From NCBI GenBank assembly GCA_039602395.1, contig JBCNJP010000017.1:17392729-17456728 (forward strand): DNA of 64,000 nucleotides. Reading direction: 5' to 3'. Source of the DNA: Deinandra increscens subsp. villosa. Taxonomy: Eukaryota; Streptophyta; Magnoliopsida; Asterales; Asteraceae. Made by a program: the position numbers and the translations under genes. Shown one piece after another: positions 31,011-41,983 of this stretch (positions within the stretch are counted from its first letter, which is position 1; each line of letters begins with the position of its first letter). A model generated the notes under the pieces. That model ran no database searches, had not been told where the DNA came from, and saw only the letters and a program-made list of their open reading frames with translations.

Positions 31011-31450
31011 TTGTTGAAAAGAGAATACAAATTTAGGTTTTCATTTAAAAAAAATATAAATATGTCCCACCATTTTAAGAAATTACAAAAACAGTCCCTC
31101 ATTTTTAATAACCTGATTAATAAAAGCCACATAGGAAGCCACGTTAGCAGCCAACTCAGCAAGAATTAACGGGGTTAGGGAAAAGTTAACGGAGGTTCAA
31201 TGATTTCCAACGCCTTAATAATTTGGATTATTGTTGGGAATTTTCGTAATTACGATTATTATCGGTCAAATTAACATAACTTGGATTATTAAAATCCAAT
31301 AAACTTTTCAAGTATATACCCGTGAAATGTATTATTTGTTGAATACTACTATTAGTTGGAATCAGTGGTTCCAAAGTTAATTATGAAATATGTGATGTTG
31401 AATCGCCATCTGAGCTAATAAACTGTTAGTGGGTTTGTTGAAATTTATTA
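31011..31450. repeat. Second copy of host flank 22504-22942
   Basis: From 31014 this follows 22504 onward with few differences, including the right arm of the Mutator-like element, its TTTCAAGTA flank and the sequence after it. It stops at the Harbinger insertion (TTA at 31448-31450) and resumes at 33274-33320 before the gap. Confidence 0.9.
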
Positions 31451-31977
31451 GGGTGTGTTTAGTTGTGGAAAACAGGGGATGTTTTCCATTTCCATTTTCC
31501 AAAAAAACAAGGAAAACTGAAAACGCGTTCAAATTGTATTTTTTAGAAAACGTTTTCCAGGAAAACAGAAAGTGTTTTCTAAATTTTAACTAAAAATGGA
31601 AACACACCTTTTTTACTGTTTTCTGATTTCTGTTTTCGTTTTCCAAATATATACAAAAGAAAAGGGGCGTTCATTTTCTAGGGTTTATACGCACAGCCTC
31701 TCGACCTCTCCTCCGTTAAGAAATACTTATTATTTTAAATCTTTTATACATGTATTGTCTTTACTTTATGTGTTTTATTCTAATACTTTGGTTCTTTAAT
31801 TTGTCATATTTAAGGAAATATAATGAAATATAGAGATAGAAAACAAATAGAAAACAGTTGATTTGAACATGTTTTCTAGTTTTCTAATTTTGAAAATGAA
31901 AATTCCATCTTTCAAATTTAAACGCGTTTTCAAAAATTTTCATGTGTTTTCTAGAGATGGAAAACTCATTTCATTTT

Positions 31978-33210
31978 GGAAAATTGGATTTAAATAATCC
32001 CAACTTTTACCTATTGGCCGACAATAATCCCACATTTGAAAATCCTTTTCAACAGTCCCAACTTTTATCTAATTTTTTTTTATTGGACCCGCCGTTAACT
32101 TTTTTTAACATCGTTAAATATGTGATGACGTGGCATGATGACATGTATATTTTTTAATACTTTATTCCATGTCATTTCCAAATCACCTATTCCTTTTATT
32201 ATAAATTAAAAAAATGGTTTAATTCCTTAAATCGTTTCTTCACCTAGTTCATCCCCAAATCCTATGCGCTGACTCCCCCAAATCCATAAATCCCTAACCC
32301 CCCTCAAATTCGTAAGTCTCGTATCGAATTCTTCCAAATACGTAAGTATGAAATCGAATCGACAGACCCGTCTTGTCGCAGATTTTCTATGCTTTTCGTG
32401 ATTACAAACATTATGTTTAGAACAAGAGGAAAGGCAAAGCATTTTAGTTTGAGATTATGATTTTTGATCTAAAGTTTAGGCAGTAAATCAAGGTTTATCA
32501 GGTGACATAAGCAAAATTTTTTGACATTTTCTATGTTTCAATGTTTATCAGGTGACATCCACGGTCAATACTCTGATCTTCTTCGACTTTTTGAATATGG
32601 TGGATTAACCCCTCAAGCCAATTACATGTTTCTTGGTGATTATGTCGACCGAGGCAAACAAAGCCTCGAGACAATATGCCTTCTTCTTGCTTACAAAATA
32701 AAATACCTAGATAATTTCTTCCTTCTGCGTTGTAACCATGAATGCGCTTCTATAAACTGTATATATGGGTTTTATGATGAATGCAAAATAAGATTTAATG
32801 TCTAAGTTATGGAAAACTTTCTCAGATTGCTTCAATTGCTTACAATGGATGAAACTGGATGCGATTCAGGGATACGTACGTATCTGTTTATGCGATTTAG
32901 GGATTAGTTTTTTAGGGATTTCTAAATTGATCTGACTTTTAACGATTCATGGATCTGACTGGTTTTTTTTAATTGATATTAAAAGGATAATATGACATGG
33001 TAATGACATGGATTAAATGATTAAAAAAATAAAATAAGTATTACACGTCAGCATGCCACGTCAGCGCTTACTTAACGGTGTTAAAAAAGATAACGGCGGG
33101 TCCATTAGAAAAAACTTGGATGAAAGTTGGGACTGGTGGAGAAGATTTTTAAATGTGGGATTATTGCCGGCCAATAGGTAAAAGTTGGGATTATTTAAAT
33201 CCAATTTTCC
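31978..33210. mobile_element. Pack-MULE carrying a phosphatase gene fragment, 9-bp TSD
   Basis: Terminal inverted repeats of about 240 bp start GGAAAATTGGATTTAAATAA on both sides. The flanks TTTCATTTT at 31969-31977 and 33211-33219 are a perfect 9-bp duplication. The arms are nearly identical, suggesting recent activity. Between the arms lies a fragment of a PP1 phosphatase gene and no transposase: the definition of a Pack-MULE. Confidence 0.93.
32551..32870 (+). pseudogene. Captured protein phosphatase 1 catalytic subunit fragment
   Basis: From 32551 the translation reads GDIHGQYSDLLRLFEYGG and continues through MFLGDYVDRGKQSLETICLL to NHECASIN and YGFYDECK. These are the GDIHG, GDYVDRG and NHE metal-site blocks of PP1 (TOPP). 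The residue before NHE is Cys where the family has Gly. A stop occurs at 32803-32805. After a one-base shift the family pattern continues briefly (LWKTFSDCFNCL, to about 32850). Only about 100 of some 320 residues are present, without the C-terminal metal ligands. An AG splice acceptor appears to precede GGTGACATC, and the 15-bp TTTATCAGGTGACAT is duplicated just upstream (32494-32508 and 32544-32558). Not a functional enzyme. Confidence 0.88.
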
Positions 33211-33320
33211 TTTCATTTTCTAGAAAACTAGAAATGAAAAACTAGAAAACATTTTCCACAACTAAACGGCCCTTTAGTATCTCAAAATATTATAATAAGG
33301 TCAATTGGAATGTGTTTCAG

Positions 33321-33820
33321 NNNNNNNNNNNNNNNNNNNNNNNNNNNNNNNNNNNNNNNNNNNNNNNNNNNNNNNNNNNNNNNNNNNNNNNNNNNNNNNN
33401 NNNNNNNNNNNNNNNNNNNNNNNNNNNNNNNNNNNNNNNNNNNNNNNNNNNNNNNNNNNNNNNNNNNNNNNNNNNNNNNNNNNNNNNNNNNNNNNNNNNN
33501 NNNNNNNNNNNNNNNNNNNNNNNNNNNNNNNNNNNNNNNNNNNNNNNNNNNNNNNNNNNNNNNNNNNNNNNNNNNNNNNNNNNNNNNNNNNNNNNNNNNN
33601 NNNNNNNNNNNNNNNNNNNNNNNNNNNNNNNNNNNNNNNNNNNNNNNNNNNNNNNNNNNNNNNNNNNNNNNNNNNNNNNNNNNNNNNNNNNNNNNNNNNN
33701 NNNNNNNNNNNNNNNNNNNNNNNNNNNNNNNNNNNNNNNNNNNNNNNNNNNNNNNNNNNNNNNNNNNNNNNNNNNNNNNNNNNNNNNNNNNNNNNNNNNN
33801 NNNNNNNNNNNNNNNNNNNN
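33321..33820. other. Assembly gap (500 N)
   Basis: Exactly 500 N, again a placeholder size. It joins the duplicated host flank on the left to the tandem-repeat leader of copia D on the right, so the body of copia D and the rest of the flank are missing. Confidence 0.98.
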
Positions 33821-34847
33821 GAGGGTATCCGGTCGAAAAGAAGGGAATCCGATTGTAAAGAGGGGTTTCCGATCGAAAAGAGGAACCCGATCGTGAAGGG
33901 ATACCCGATCGAAAAGCGGGTATCCGATCGGAAAGCCGGTATCCGATCGCGAAGGGATACCCGATCGAAAAGCGGGTATCCGATCGGAAAGTAGTCGATC
34001 GAAAAGGGGTGTCGGATCGAGAAGTAGACTTTTCGATCGGATAGAAAAGCCGGTCGAAAAACCGTATGGCCCGATCGAAAAGCCGATCGAAAAATCCATC
34101 GAAAAGCCGGTCGAAAAGTCCATCGAAAAGTCAATCGAAAAGCAGGTTTTCGATCAAAAAGTGGACTTTTCGATCGGATCGAAAAGTGGAATGGTCCGAT
34201 CGAGAAGTCGATCGCGAAGCCATATGATCGGAAATTAAGCTTTTCGATCGAAGAGCAGGGACTAAGCCACATGATTCGATCGAAAAACCAATAAAAAAAA
34301 GACCGGTAGGAAAGCCGGTAGGAAAGCCGGTAGGAAAGCCAGTAGTAAAGCCGGTAGAAAAGCCGGTAGGAAAGCCGGTAGTAAAGCCGGTAGTAAAGCC
34401 GGTAGGAAAGCCGGTAGAAAAGCCATATGGCCCGATCGAAAAGCCATATGGTCCGATCGAAAAGCAGGGAACCAAGCCACATCTTTCGATCGGAAAGTAA
34501 GTTATTTGGTCGAAAAGCTATATTTTTCGATCGAGAAAACGGGACAAAGCCATAGTTTCGATCAAAAAATAAGAATTGAGTTTTAATATGAGCTTTTCGA
34601 TCGAAATAAGAATCTCGATCGAAAAGTTAAATTTGTTCGAAATCAAAAATTAGGGTTTTGATACAGTTTCGATTTTTCGAAAACTAAAACCAGTTTCGGT
34701 TTTAAAAAATTGATGTAAAACCGATTTTTTATTGATTTTGACGAATTAGGGTTTTCTCGGATTTTAAATCAGGTTCGAAAACCCTTTTATGATTTCGAAA
34801 ACAGTAAGGTAAACGAATTCAGATTAAGATTCGATTGAGCAACATAT
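33821..34847 (-). repeat. Tandem-repeat leader of copia D
   Basis: Dominated by variants of CCGATCGAAAAG and CCGGTATCCGATCG, each centred on the palindrome CGATCG. The minus strand holds long open frames, but they encode only repeated SIG/FDR and TGF words, so I treat them as repeat artefacts. Position between gap and primer site indicates the untranslated leader of a minus-strand element. The repeat density decreases toward 34620-34847. Confidence 0.75.
34302..34423. repeat. 12-bp tandem array (CCGGTAGGAAAG)n
   Basis: About ten units of 12 bp with consensus CCGGTAGGAAAG, differing mainly at GG/GT/GA before AAAG. The array sits inside the copia D leader and looks like a local expansion of its CGATCGAAAAG word. 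Confidence 0.92.
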
Positions 34848-34859
34848 GCTCTGATACCA
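34848..34859 (-). promoter_or_regulatory. Primer-binding site (tRNA-Met type) of copia D
   Basis: Minus strand reads TGGTATCAGAGC, the initiator tRNA-Met complement. It lies two bases from the LTR edge at 34862 and sets the element orientation as minus. Confidence 0.9.
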
Positions 34860-34861
34860 CA

Positions 34862-35306
34862 TGTTGATCGAATCCTGAAATCGTTAATATAAAATACAGA
34901 TAATAATAATAAAGATTACCTGTAGTCATCTGGTTGAGATCAGCAGTAGTCATGTAGTCCATCCTGTGAGTAGCCTTGGTTCCCCTTTAGGGTGTATGCT
35001 AAAGATGGAGTAGAAACCGTAAAGGGTATTACGGTTCAGAGAGAGAGCCGAGAGAGAAAGAGCGAATTAGAGGTGTAGGTGATTAACCCTTTAATCTCTC
35101 CCTAGGGGCCCTATATATACACCCAAGAGGAAACCCTAGTCTATCTAATAAGGGCAATTACGTCCATCAAATAATGCCAGATAGGGTTTAATACGTAATT
35201 GATTATTTAAGATAAATGATAAAGGATATAAATAAGATTTATATATATATATATACGTAATATATATATTTAGATATATATATATATATAAAAATTATGT
35301 CTAACA
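34862..35306 (-). repeat. 5' LTR of copia D (445 bp)
   Basis: On the element strand it begins TGTTAGACAT (plus-strand end 35306) and ends ATCAACA at 34862. A TATATATA box lies at 35112-35119, followed on the element strand by the GAG-rich transcript start region. It has AT microsatellites at about 35239-35289. The partner LTR is lost in the gap. Confidence 0.85.
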
Positions 35307-35961
35307 GAGAGAACTTGCTTCAGATTGTGTTTTTTTTTTTGTTTTTTTTTTTTGAGTTTTTCGATGGGTTGTTGGCGGCAGGTTCGTGGTGGTGGCGGTG
35401 GCCGGTCACCGGAGATGGGGTTGATGGTGGTGGTTACCGTCGGGCAGGGGAAAACGTCTTCGAAGAATGGACCGTAGTCTTTGTGTCGGTGATGGAGAAC
35501 GGAAGCACGTGAGCCCTGATCTTTTGTTGTTTTTTTATTGTTTTCTTTTATTATAGGTTTAACTTATATTAATATTAAAGAAGGGGTATAATGGTCAATT
35601 TATACCCACTTAACATAACTTTTTAATGGACATTCACAGGGACGAAATCCGCAACGGTTTGTCAAACGTTTGGGACCATATCAGTAATAAAGGAAACGTA
35701 AGGACTAAACCCGAAATTCGTGCAAACCATAGGAACGTAATCCGTAATTTACTCTAATTTTTAACTATATTGGTGCATTTTCAATAAAATTATTATGAAA
35801 TAAAGTGGACCTAAAATGCACCGATCATCATGAACCAAAGACATCTAAGATGCTTGGTTTAAGACGATACTGCATCACATAATAATTATATGATTATGAT
35901 TAAGCTTGTATAATATGATAAAATATAATGTTATCGCATTCATTAATTATGTCCCATTTCA
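35307..35961. other. Non-coding flank between copia D and the Helitron
   Basis: A T-rich tract (35330-35352), a short GC-richer stretch, then sequence related to 10436-10640 (GGGGTATAATGGTC, CCGTAATTTACTC). A short open frame at 35297-35512 overlaps the LTR end and poly-T and is not credible. No gene. Confidence 0.45.
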
Positions 35962-36164
35962 TCTACCTATCTATTAAACAAAACATATTAAGTTGAGTTG
36001 GCACATAATAAGTTTGTCCACATCATCAATTGGTGATGTGGCATCCTCTAATCAAACCAAAATCCTAGGTGTAATTTTATTAATTTTTTAGATTTTCTTT
36101 AAAAACTTACGGTTTAATCAAATCAATCTCGCGGATCCGGGTCATAACCGCCGGATTTTTTTGA

Positions 36165-36300
36165 CCCGAGTATATAAGAAAACTCTCCAAATCTGACCTC
36201 ATTTGTTTGCAAACAGCTAGGGTTTTTACGTGGGTTTTCTCTCGATCTCCGTCGGCGATCGCGAGCTCCGTCACTTCTTCAGCGATTTCCGGTGAGTTTT
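36165..36300 (+). promoter_or_regulatory. Promoter-like and 5'UTR-exon-like segment inside the Helitron
   Basis: A TATA box (TATATAAG, about 36171) is followed by a GC-richer leader with CTAGGGTTTT and CGATCTCCGTCGGCGATCG. It ends at a consensus 5' splice site (TTTCCG|GTGAGT, about 36290). This is the look of a plant gene's first non-coding exon, either the Helitron's own promoter or a captured one. No downstream exon could be identified with confidence. Confidence 0.5.
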
Positions 36301-36823
36301 CCTCCGATCTTATACATCAAAAACAGTTTTACGCTTTTATATCATGTTTTCTGATACGATTCGCTATGTGTTGTTTGTTTCCGGTTTCGCCACAATTCAT
36401 TCTCCGTCGTCGTTTTGACCGAATCTAAAATCCGATCAGGTATGGTTTTCGTTAATGATTTCGTCTTCATCTGTTCCAATCGGTAATGGTTTCATCTGTT
36501 CTTGATCTTACAAAATCGATTGTACTTTTTAGGGTTTTGTGATTGATTTTTATTTTGTTAGGGTTTTTTTATCGATTAATCATCTCAATCGATAATTGTT
36601 TCATTTATTCTTGATCTTACAAAATCGATTTTACCTTTTTAGGGTTTTGCGATCATTCGTTAGTTTAGGAACTGTAAGTACTTTTTTCTCTCCATAAGGG
36701 TGGTCAAATTTAATCGCCAATTGCTTACAGGTAAGATCATTGAATAAACTTGAATCATTGCAATCATTTATGCAATCAAAGTAATGTGGATCAGCTATAC
36801 ATATACAAACTTTAAACTGGATT

Positions 36824-36905
36824 GATATCATTGTTAAGAAGTACGACGATTGTTAAATTGATTTGATATCATTGTTAAGAAGTATGACGATTGTTAAATT
36901 GATTT
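36824..36905. repeat. 41-bp tandem duplication in the Helitron
   Basis: The unit starting GATATCATTGTTAAGAAGTA is present at 36824-36864 and 36865-36905, with one C/T difference. A third copy begins at 36906 and then diverges. Confidence 0.9.
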
Positions 36906-37229
36906 GATATCATTGATTTCACTGTCTTTTGTATTCACTGCTTTAAATTGAAAGTTTTTTGTTGTAAACATAAGTCTGTTGTGTTGTTCTTGAAGTGATT
37001 CCTATGAAATACAAGTTGCAAGGTTAGTTCCATATCATTTTTTTGTTAATGAAGTTTGATTTATTAAGAATCATCGATAAATAGGCTTCGCTGATCAGGT
37101 TCATCATCTCGCATCTCAATGAATGAAATTTAGTTAATTCTCTAAACCCTTATTGTTTAGAAAAAAAACTCAATTGTTTTGTTATAGTTTAATGGATCAT
37201 ATATTATATATATATACAATAGAAATTGA

Positions 37230-38137
37230 GGATGAATAGTGATGTTTTCGTTTCTCATAGTTTGGCCACATGACTTTGGTGCTTTGACGCTTTCTACCCC
37301 TAAACTTTTACAATTTGTTTTTTTAATGAAACAACAAACTTTCGGTTTTCATAGTTTGGCCACATATGTTTCATAATTTTACGTTTTCTACCCTCAAACT
37401 TTTAAAGTTTTTTTTTGCTTTTGTTTTAAGTTTTGTTGTCTTCTACGTTGGCCACGAAACTTTTAACTTTTCTACTTTCGTTTTTAGTATACTTTTATAT
37501 TTTATACTTTCATCACGAGAATTTTACGTTTTATACCTCTTAACTTTTTAACTTTCATTTTTTATTCGACTAATTTCATTTTTAGTATACTTTTAGAGTT
37601 TTTTACTTTGACGATGACTTTTTTCATAGTTTTATACTTCGTCAAAGTTTTTTTTTGTTTTAAGTTTTGTTATATTTTACTTTGGCCACGAAACTTTTAA
37701 CATTTTATTTTTGTTTTTAGTATACTTATACCACAAGACTTTTAAACTTTTACGTTTTATACCCTTTGACTTTTTAACTCTCTAACTTTTAAAACTTTTT
37801 TTTTTGTTTTAAGTTTTGTTGTGTTCTTCTTTGACCACGAAACTTTTAACTTTTCTACTTTCGCTTTTAGTATACTTTTATAGTTTATACTTTCATCACG
37901 AGACTTTTAGACTTTTACGTTTTATACCCCTAACTTTTTAACTTTCGTTGAGCATATAAATTCAACGCCGTGCACCACGAGACTTTTAGACTTTTACGTT
38001 TTATACCCCTTAACTTTTTAACTTTTGTTATAGTTTTATACTTTCACCACGAGACTTTTAGACTTTTACGTTTTATAGCACTTAATTTTTTTACTTTCGT
38101 TCATTATACAAATTAAACCCCGCAGCAACACGCGGGG
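37230..38137. repeat. Imperfect repeat field ending in a GC-rich hairpin
   Basis: Five or six imperfect copies of the phrase CACGAGACTTTTAGACTTTT, usually followed by ACGTTTTATACC and CTAACTTTTTAACTTTCG, occur at about 37515, 37732, 37895, 37974 and 38043. The field ends in the hairpin CCCCGC-agcaacac-GCGGGG (38118-38137). The hairpin resembles a Helitron 3' end, but no CTRR follows within the usual distance (CTTG is seen), so a nested second Helitron is only possible. Confidence 0.6.
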
Positions 38138-41100
38138 TGGTAACCATCTTGTTAATTAAAATGAAATTATATGTTGTCATGACGAGTTGCATTTTTTTAA
38201 ACAACTGTGATCTGTGATGTTTATGTTTAATTTGTTTTGAATTATAGGTAGGTAGTTTTCCATGTTTATATTTGATCGAATTTAAATTGATTACCTGCCT
38301 AATTTGGTGCTAGAATGATGTTGTGTACTACCATTGAAAGAAGAAAATGTCAACCCCAACAGGTAACTATTAGTTTTCAAAACATTAGTTTTTTGGTGGT
38401 TCTGTTGGTTACCTTTTCAGGCTAATATATAAAGATACTCAAGATATTGAGTTTGATGTTGGTCATAGTTAGTACTTTAGGTGTACATTCATACTTCATG
38501 CCTTTAGTTGTTTAATAATGTTATTTTTTCTAAAAGATCATACAATATGTTGAAATAAGAATAAGAGTTAATGTTTAAAATGATGATATGTAATTAGCAT
38601 TTTAAGGTTTTAGAAGGTTTAGATGAATTTTAAATTGTATTAGGTAGATTTTAACATTTTTCTAAAATCTCAAAGTTATGTTTTTTTGTAATGTTAGCTT
38701 TCTGTATTTAAGAACTTAATAAGTATAGTTAATGAAGAATATTTCACTACTAAATAAATTTTTTAAACTATATATGGTAAATATTGATCTAAAAAGTTTA
38801 AATTCAAATTTTGAAATTGAGTTATTGTAAATATGGCAAAAAAAAAAAATTAAATCTATTGATGAAAATTTAATTTTTATAAGGTAAAAAAAAATCCCAA
38901 GATCTGTACTATTAATCATTTCCTTAAGTTTACTTTTTAATAAAGTTAAATGAACCACAAATTTCGTTTGAAGAAGTTTAGACCCAACTTTTGAATGATT
39001 TCGATCATTCTTATTCTTAATTTTGCGACAATTTATCTCAAAACATAACAGTTACTATTAAAATATTTTAAATTTCTGTAATTATTAAATTTTACCTTAA
39101 CCTTAATATTATTTGCATAAATATCTTTTTAACAACATTCAATTAAAATATCAATATCAAGGTTTCACACCCTTCCTCTTATTATATCTTAATAACATTC
39201 ATCTATTTATTGGTTTTAGCCTTTAGGTGAAGCAAAAGTTGGCTTACAACATGCTGAAGCAAAAACAAAAGGTGGTGACAAAGAAGAAAATGTAATATTC
39301 GTCTATTCGATGAGATAGAACCAAAAATAAAAGATGGCAAAGTTGGTTCTAGAATGGTAAGGTTGCAGTGTCCTATATATGTTTTTAGGAAATCTCATCT
39401 TAATGTTGCACAATATCGACGACCATGACCATCGCAAGGTATCTTCTCTTTTTGGACTCAAATTAGCTTTGCATAAGACCATGTCTTTAACACATTGATC
39501 TTATGAAACGTCTGAAATAATCTGACCTTACGAACTAAATAATTTAGGAATAAATCAATGTTGTTTCAAATACCCTATTCTTACTTCCAAAAGTGGGTTT
39601 TCAATTATGTTTTTTAAACACCTGCACCTAAAGATGATTTTTAAATCCTTATATTTATAAAATATAAGGCAATTTGATTTAAAATTTGAAGAAATCCCGT
39701 ATACATATTTTTAGGTAAGTTGGTAACTAAATATTCTATTTAGTTAACTATTTCTAAAATATATCAATATAAAATTGAAAATCCTTGCATATTTTTAGAC
39801 AGTCTGATTTTAAAATTTGAAGAAATCCCGTATGCATATTTTTAGATAATTTGATAACTGAACAAAATTTGAATAAAATGTTACATTAAAATAAGTAAGT
39901 ATAAAATAACTCACTTCAAAATCATATCTTTATTTAAAATACCTTTTTATGTGAAATAAGTATCTTTTATCACAATTTTTAAATTTTTGAATATATATGC
40001 ATTTAAATTTAAATACCTAATACTAAACCTAGAATAATATTTTAGTTAGTGAAGCGTCCGTTTAAAAAATGTAAATTAAGTTTCATGATTTTAGATGCGA
40101 TATCATGAAATGGTATCCGATGATTATTATTAAATATTAAGGTATTGTTTTATAATTGTAGTATTTATAGTAGTGTTTACTATTATGCTTTTATTTTCTG
40201 TTGTATCATTCTCTTAGAGGATGTTAATGTTTTTATTTTCATTGTTTTTATACAGAAGTGTTGTTGATGTTGCTCCCTTTTTTTCCTACTGGTATCATGG
40301 TATGTGTTTTTTTATTCATAGTGACTTTCTTATTAACATTAGATTTCTTTAGTTTGAGATTTGAAATTTCGTTGGGATATTTGTTCAATCTGATCTTAAA
40401 AGGCTACATGTTCCATTAAGTATCTAACTTATGTGGTTACGTACTTAACCAGTCTCTTGTGAGTTTGCAGTATCATGATAATTTTAGTTATCATATGTGG
40501 TTACTCATTCAAATTGAAGTGCTTTTATAGATGTTGAGCTTATTAGTTGTTAACAGAGATGTACAATGAACACATGTTTTTAAGGAAATTTAGAATAAGT
40601 CTATGGCTTGCTTTTAATGAAACTTACATTAGGTTTGTAAGAGAGTGTGTTGTTAACAAAAGTAGGGAAATGACTTTATATCTGCTGGGCTTATTAGTTG
40701 TTAATGAAGATGTGCAATGAAGACATGTTCTAATGAGATCTTGGATGTGTTGTGGATTAGTTAGGGCAATTAGTTTTAGACCATTAAACTGTTTTGTATG
40801 AGATATCTTGATATGTTGTGAATTTCATAGGAATCAAAAATCTACTCTCCGTATGAGATATCTTTCATCAATCCACACATCTACTCTCTGTTTCCATTTT
40901 CATCTCTTTGCAACTGATTGCCTATGCAGATATATGTTTAGCGTAGGTATGTTGGTTAACCAAGACTGCTTAAGTTGTGTAGGTGATGAAGAAGGTGAAC
41001 AACACCACCCAAAGTGTAAACATAATCGTTTGTTGTCATTGACTCAATTGGTAAATCATTTGCCGCACGAGGGATTGGAGCTCATAGAGAGAAAGGAAGT

Positions 41101-41983
41101 GAGATAATGAAGTTTAATCTTGGAAAATCATGTTCCCATAAGTTGATTGGCTTATTCTCAAGCTCACTCCATTTTAGATTGATTTGGATTAGGTCATCTT
41201 TCATATACATTAATTGGTTATATCTTCTTAGTTATACCAGGTGTTTTAAGGAAAAAAGTGATTCATGAATTGAATTTTCTCAAAGCCTACATCACAAAGG
41301 CCCTTTATATGGTATGCATGTTACTGTTTTGTTTATTCAATTTGTTTAATTTAAAGAGATAAACATTTTTTTTATTTGGTGTGCAACCTTTGCTACACCA
41401 AGCTTTGAGTTAGAGAAAAAATGATTTGTTGCATATGATAAGTCTATGACCAATTGTGTAGTATTCCTATGAAAATGAAATTGTGTTGTATATGATTTAA
41501 AAAAAAGACACTGATCATTAATAAATCATTCTACTGAGCCAGAATGATAGGTGGGAAAAAGTTACTAACTAAATCTTCCATTCTTAATGCTAAATCTATT
41601 ATGGACAAAAGTCACTCACATAGATTGTTAGATTACATGGATAGAATTTGGTTACATAAACATTAACCTTTGTTTTCATTTTCATACATAAGGTTTCTAT
41701 CATTTTCATATGTTTATTTTTTCTTTTGGAGGTTTTTTGTTCACATATTTGTTAGCTTTCTATTTGTAATTGCAATTAATTGTGTGTTTACACATGTATG
41801 CCTTGGTTATTTGATCAAATCTACTATTTTTCTGTTCTTCTTTAGTTTGATGAAAAAAGTCGACAAACAAATGTAATAAAGAACATTTTCTTTAAGCTTT
41901 TTTTTTCAAACATCTAATTTAACTTTAATTTAATATTTGCTTCTTTTTTTTGGTTTATTATTCTTCTTTTCTGTTTGGTGGTA

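Larger units (their letters stand above)
31451..33273. mobile_element. PIF/Harbinger-like element with TTA duplication, hosting a Pack-MULE
   Basis: Ends GGGTGTGTTTAGTTGTGG (left) and, read inward from the right, AGGGCCGTTTAGTTGTGG form terminal inverted repeats. TTA is found on both sides (31448-31450, 33274-33276). The paralogous copy at 22940-22942 shows the same site with one TTA and no insert, which confirms the boundaries. Without the nested element it is about 580 bp and has no transposase, so it is non-autonomous. Confidence 0.88.

Noticed and set aside
32521..32805. PP1 phosphatase as a functional gene
   Set aside because: Only about one third of the enzyme, an altered NHE block, a frameshift, and it sits inside a Mutator-type element.
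34302..34423. CRISPR-like look of regular short repeats
   Set aside because: Units are contiguous 12-mers without spacers, in a plant nuclear retroelement leader.
34131..34482. Minus-strand frames encoding repeated TGF/FLPAF words in the copia D leader
   Set aside because: They arise from the 12-bp tandem array read in several frames. All three frames are open because the unit is a multiple of three without stops.
40808..41107. 99-codon ORF with several Cys and His residues in the Helitron
   Set aside because: No recognisable zinc-finger spacing or family pattern; surrounding DNA is non-coding in composition.
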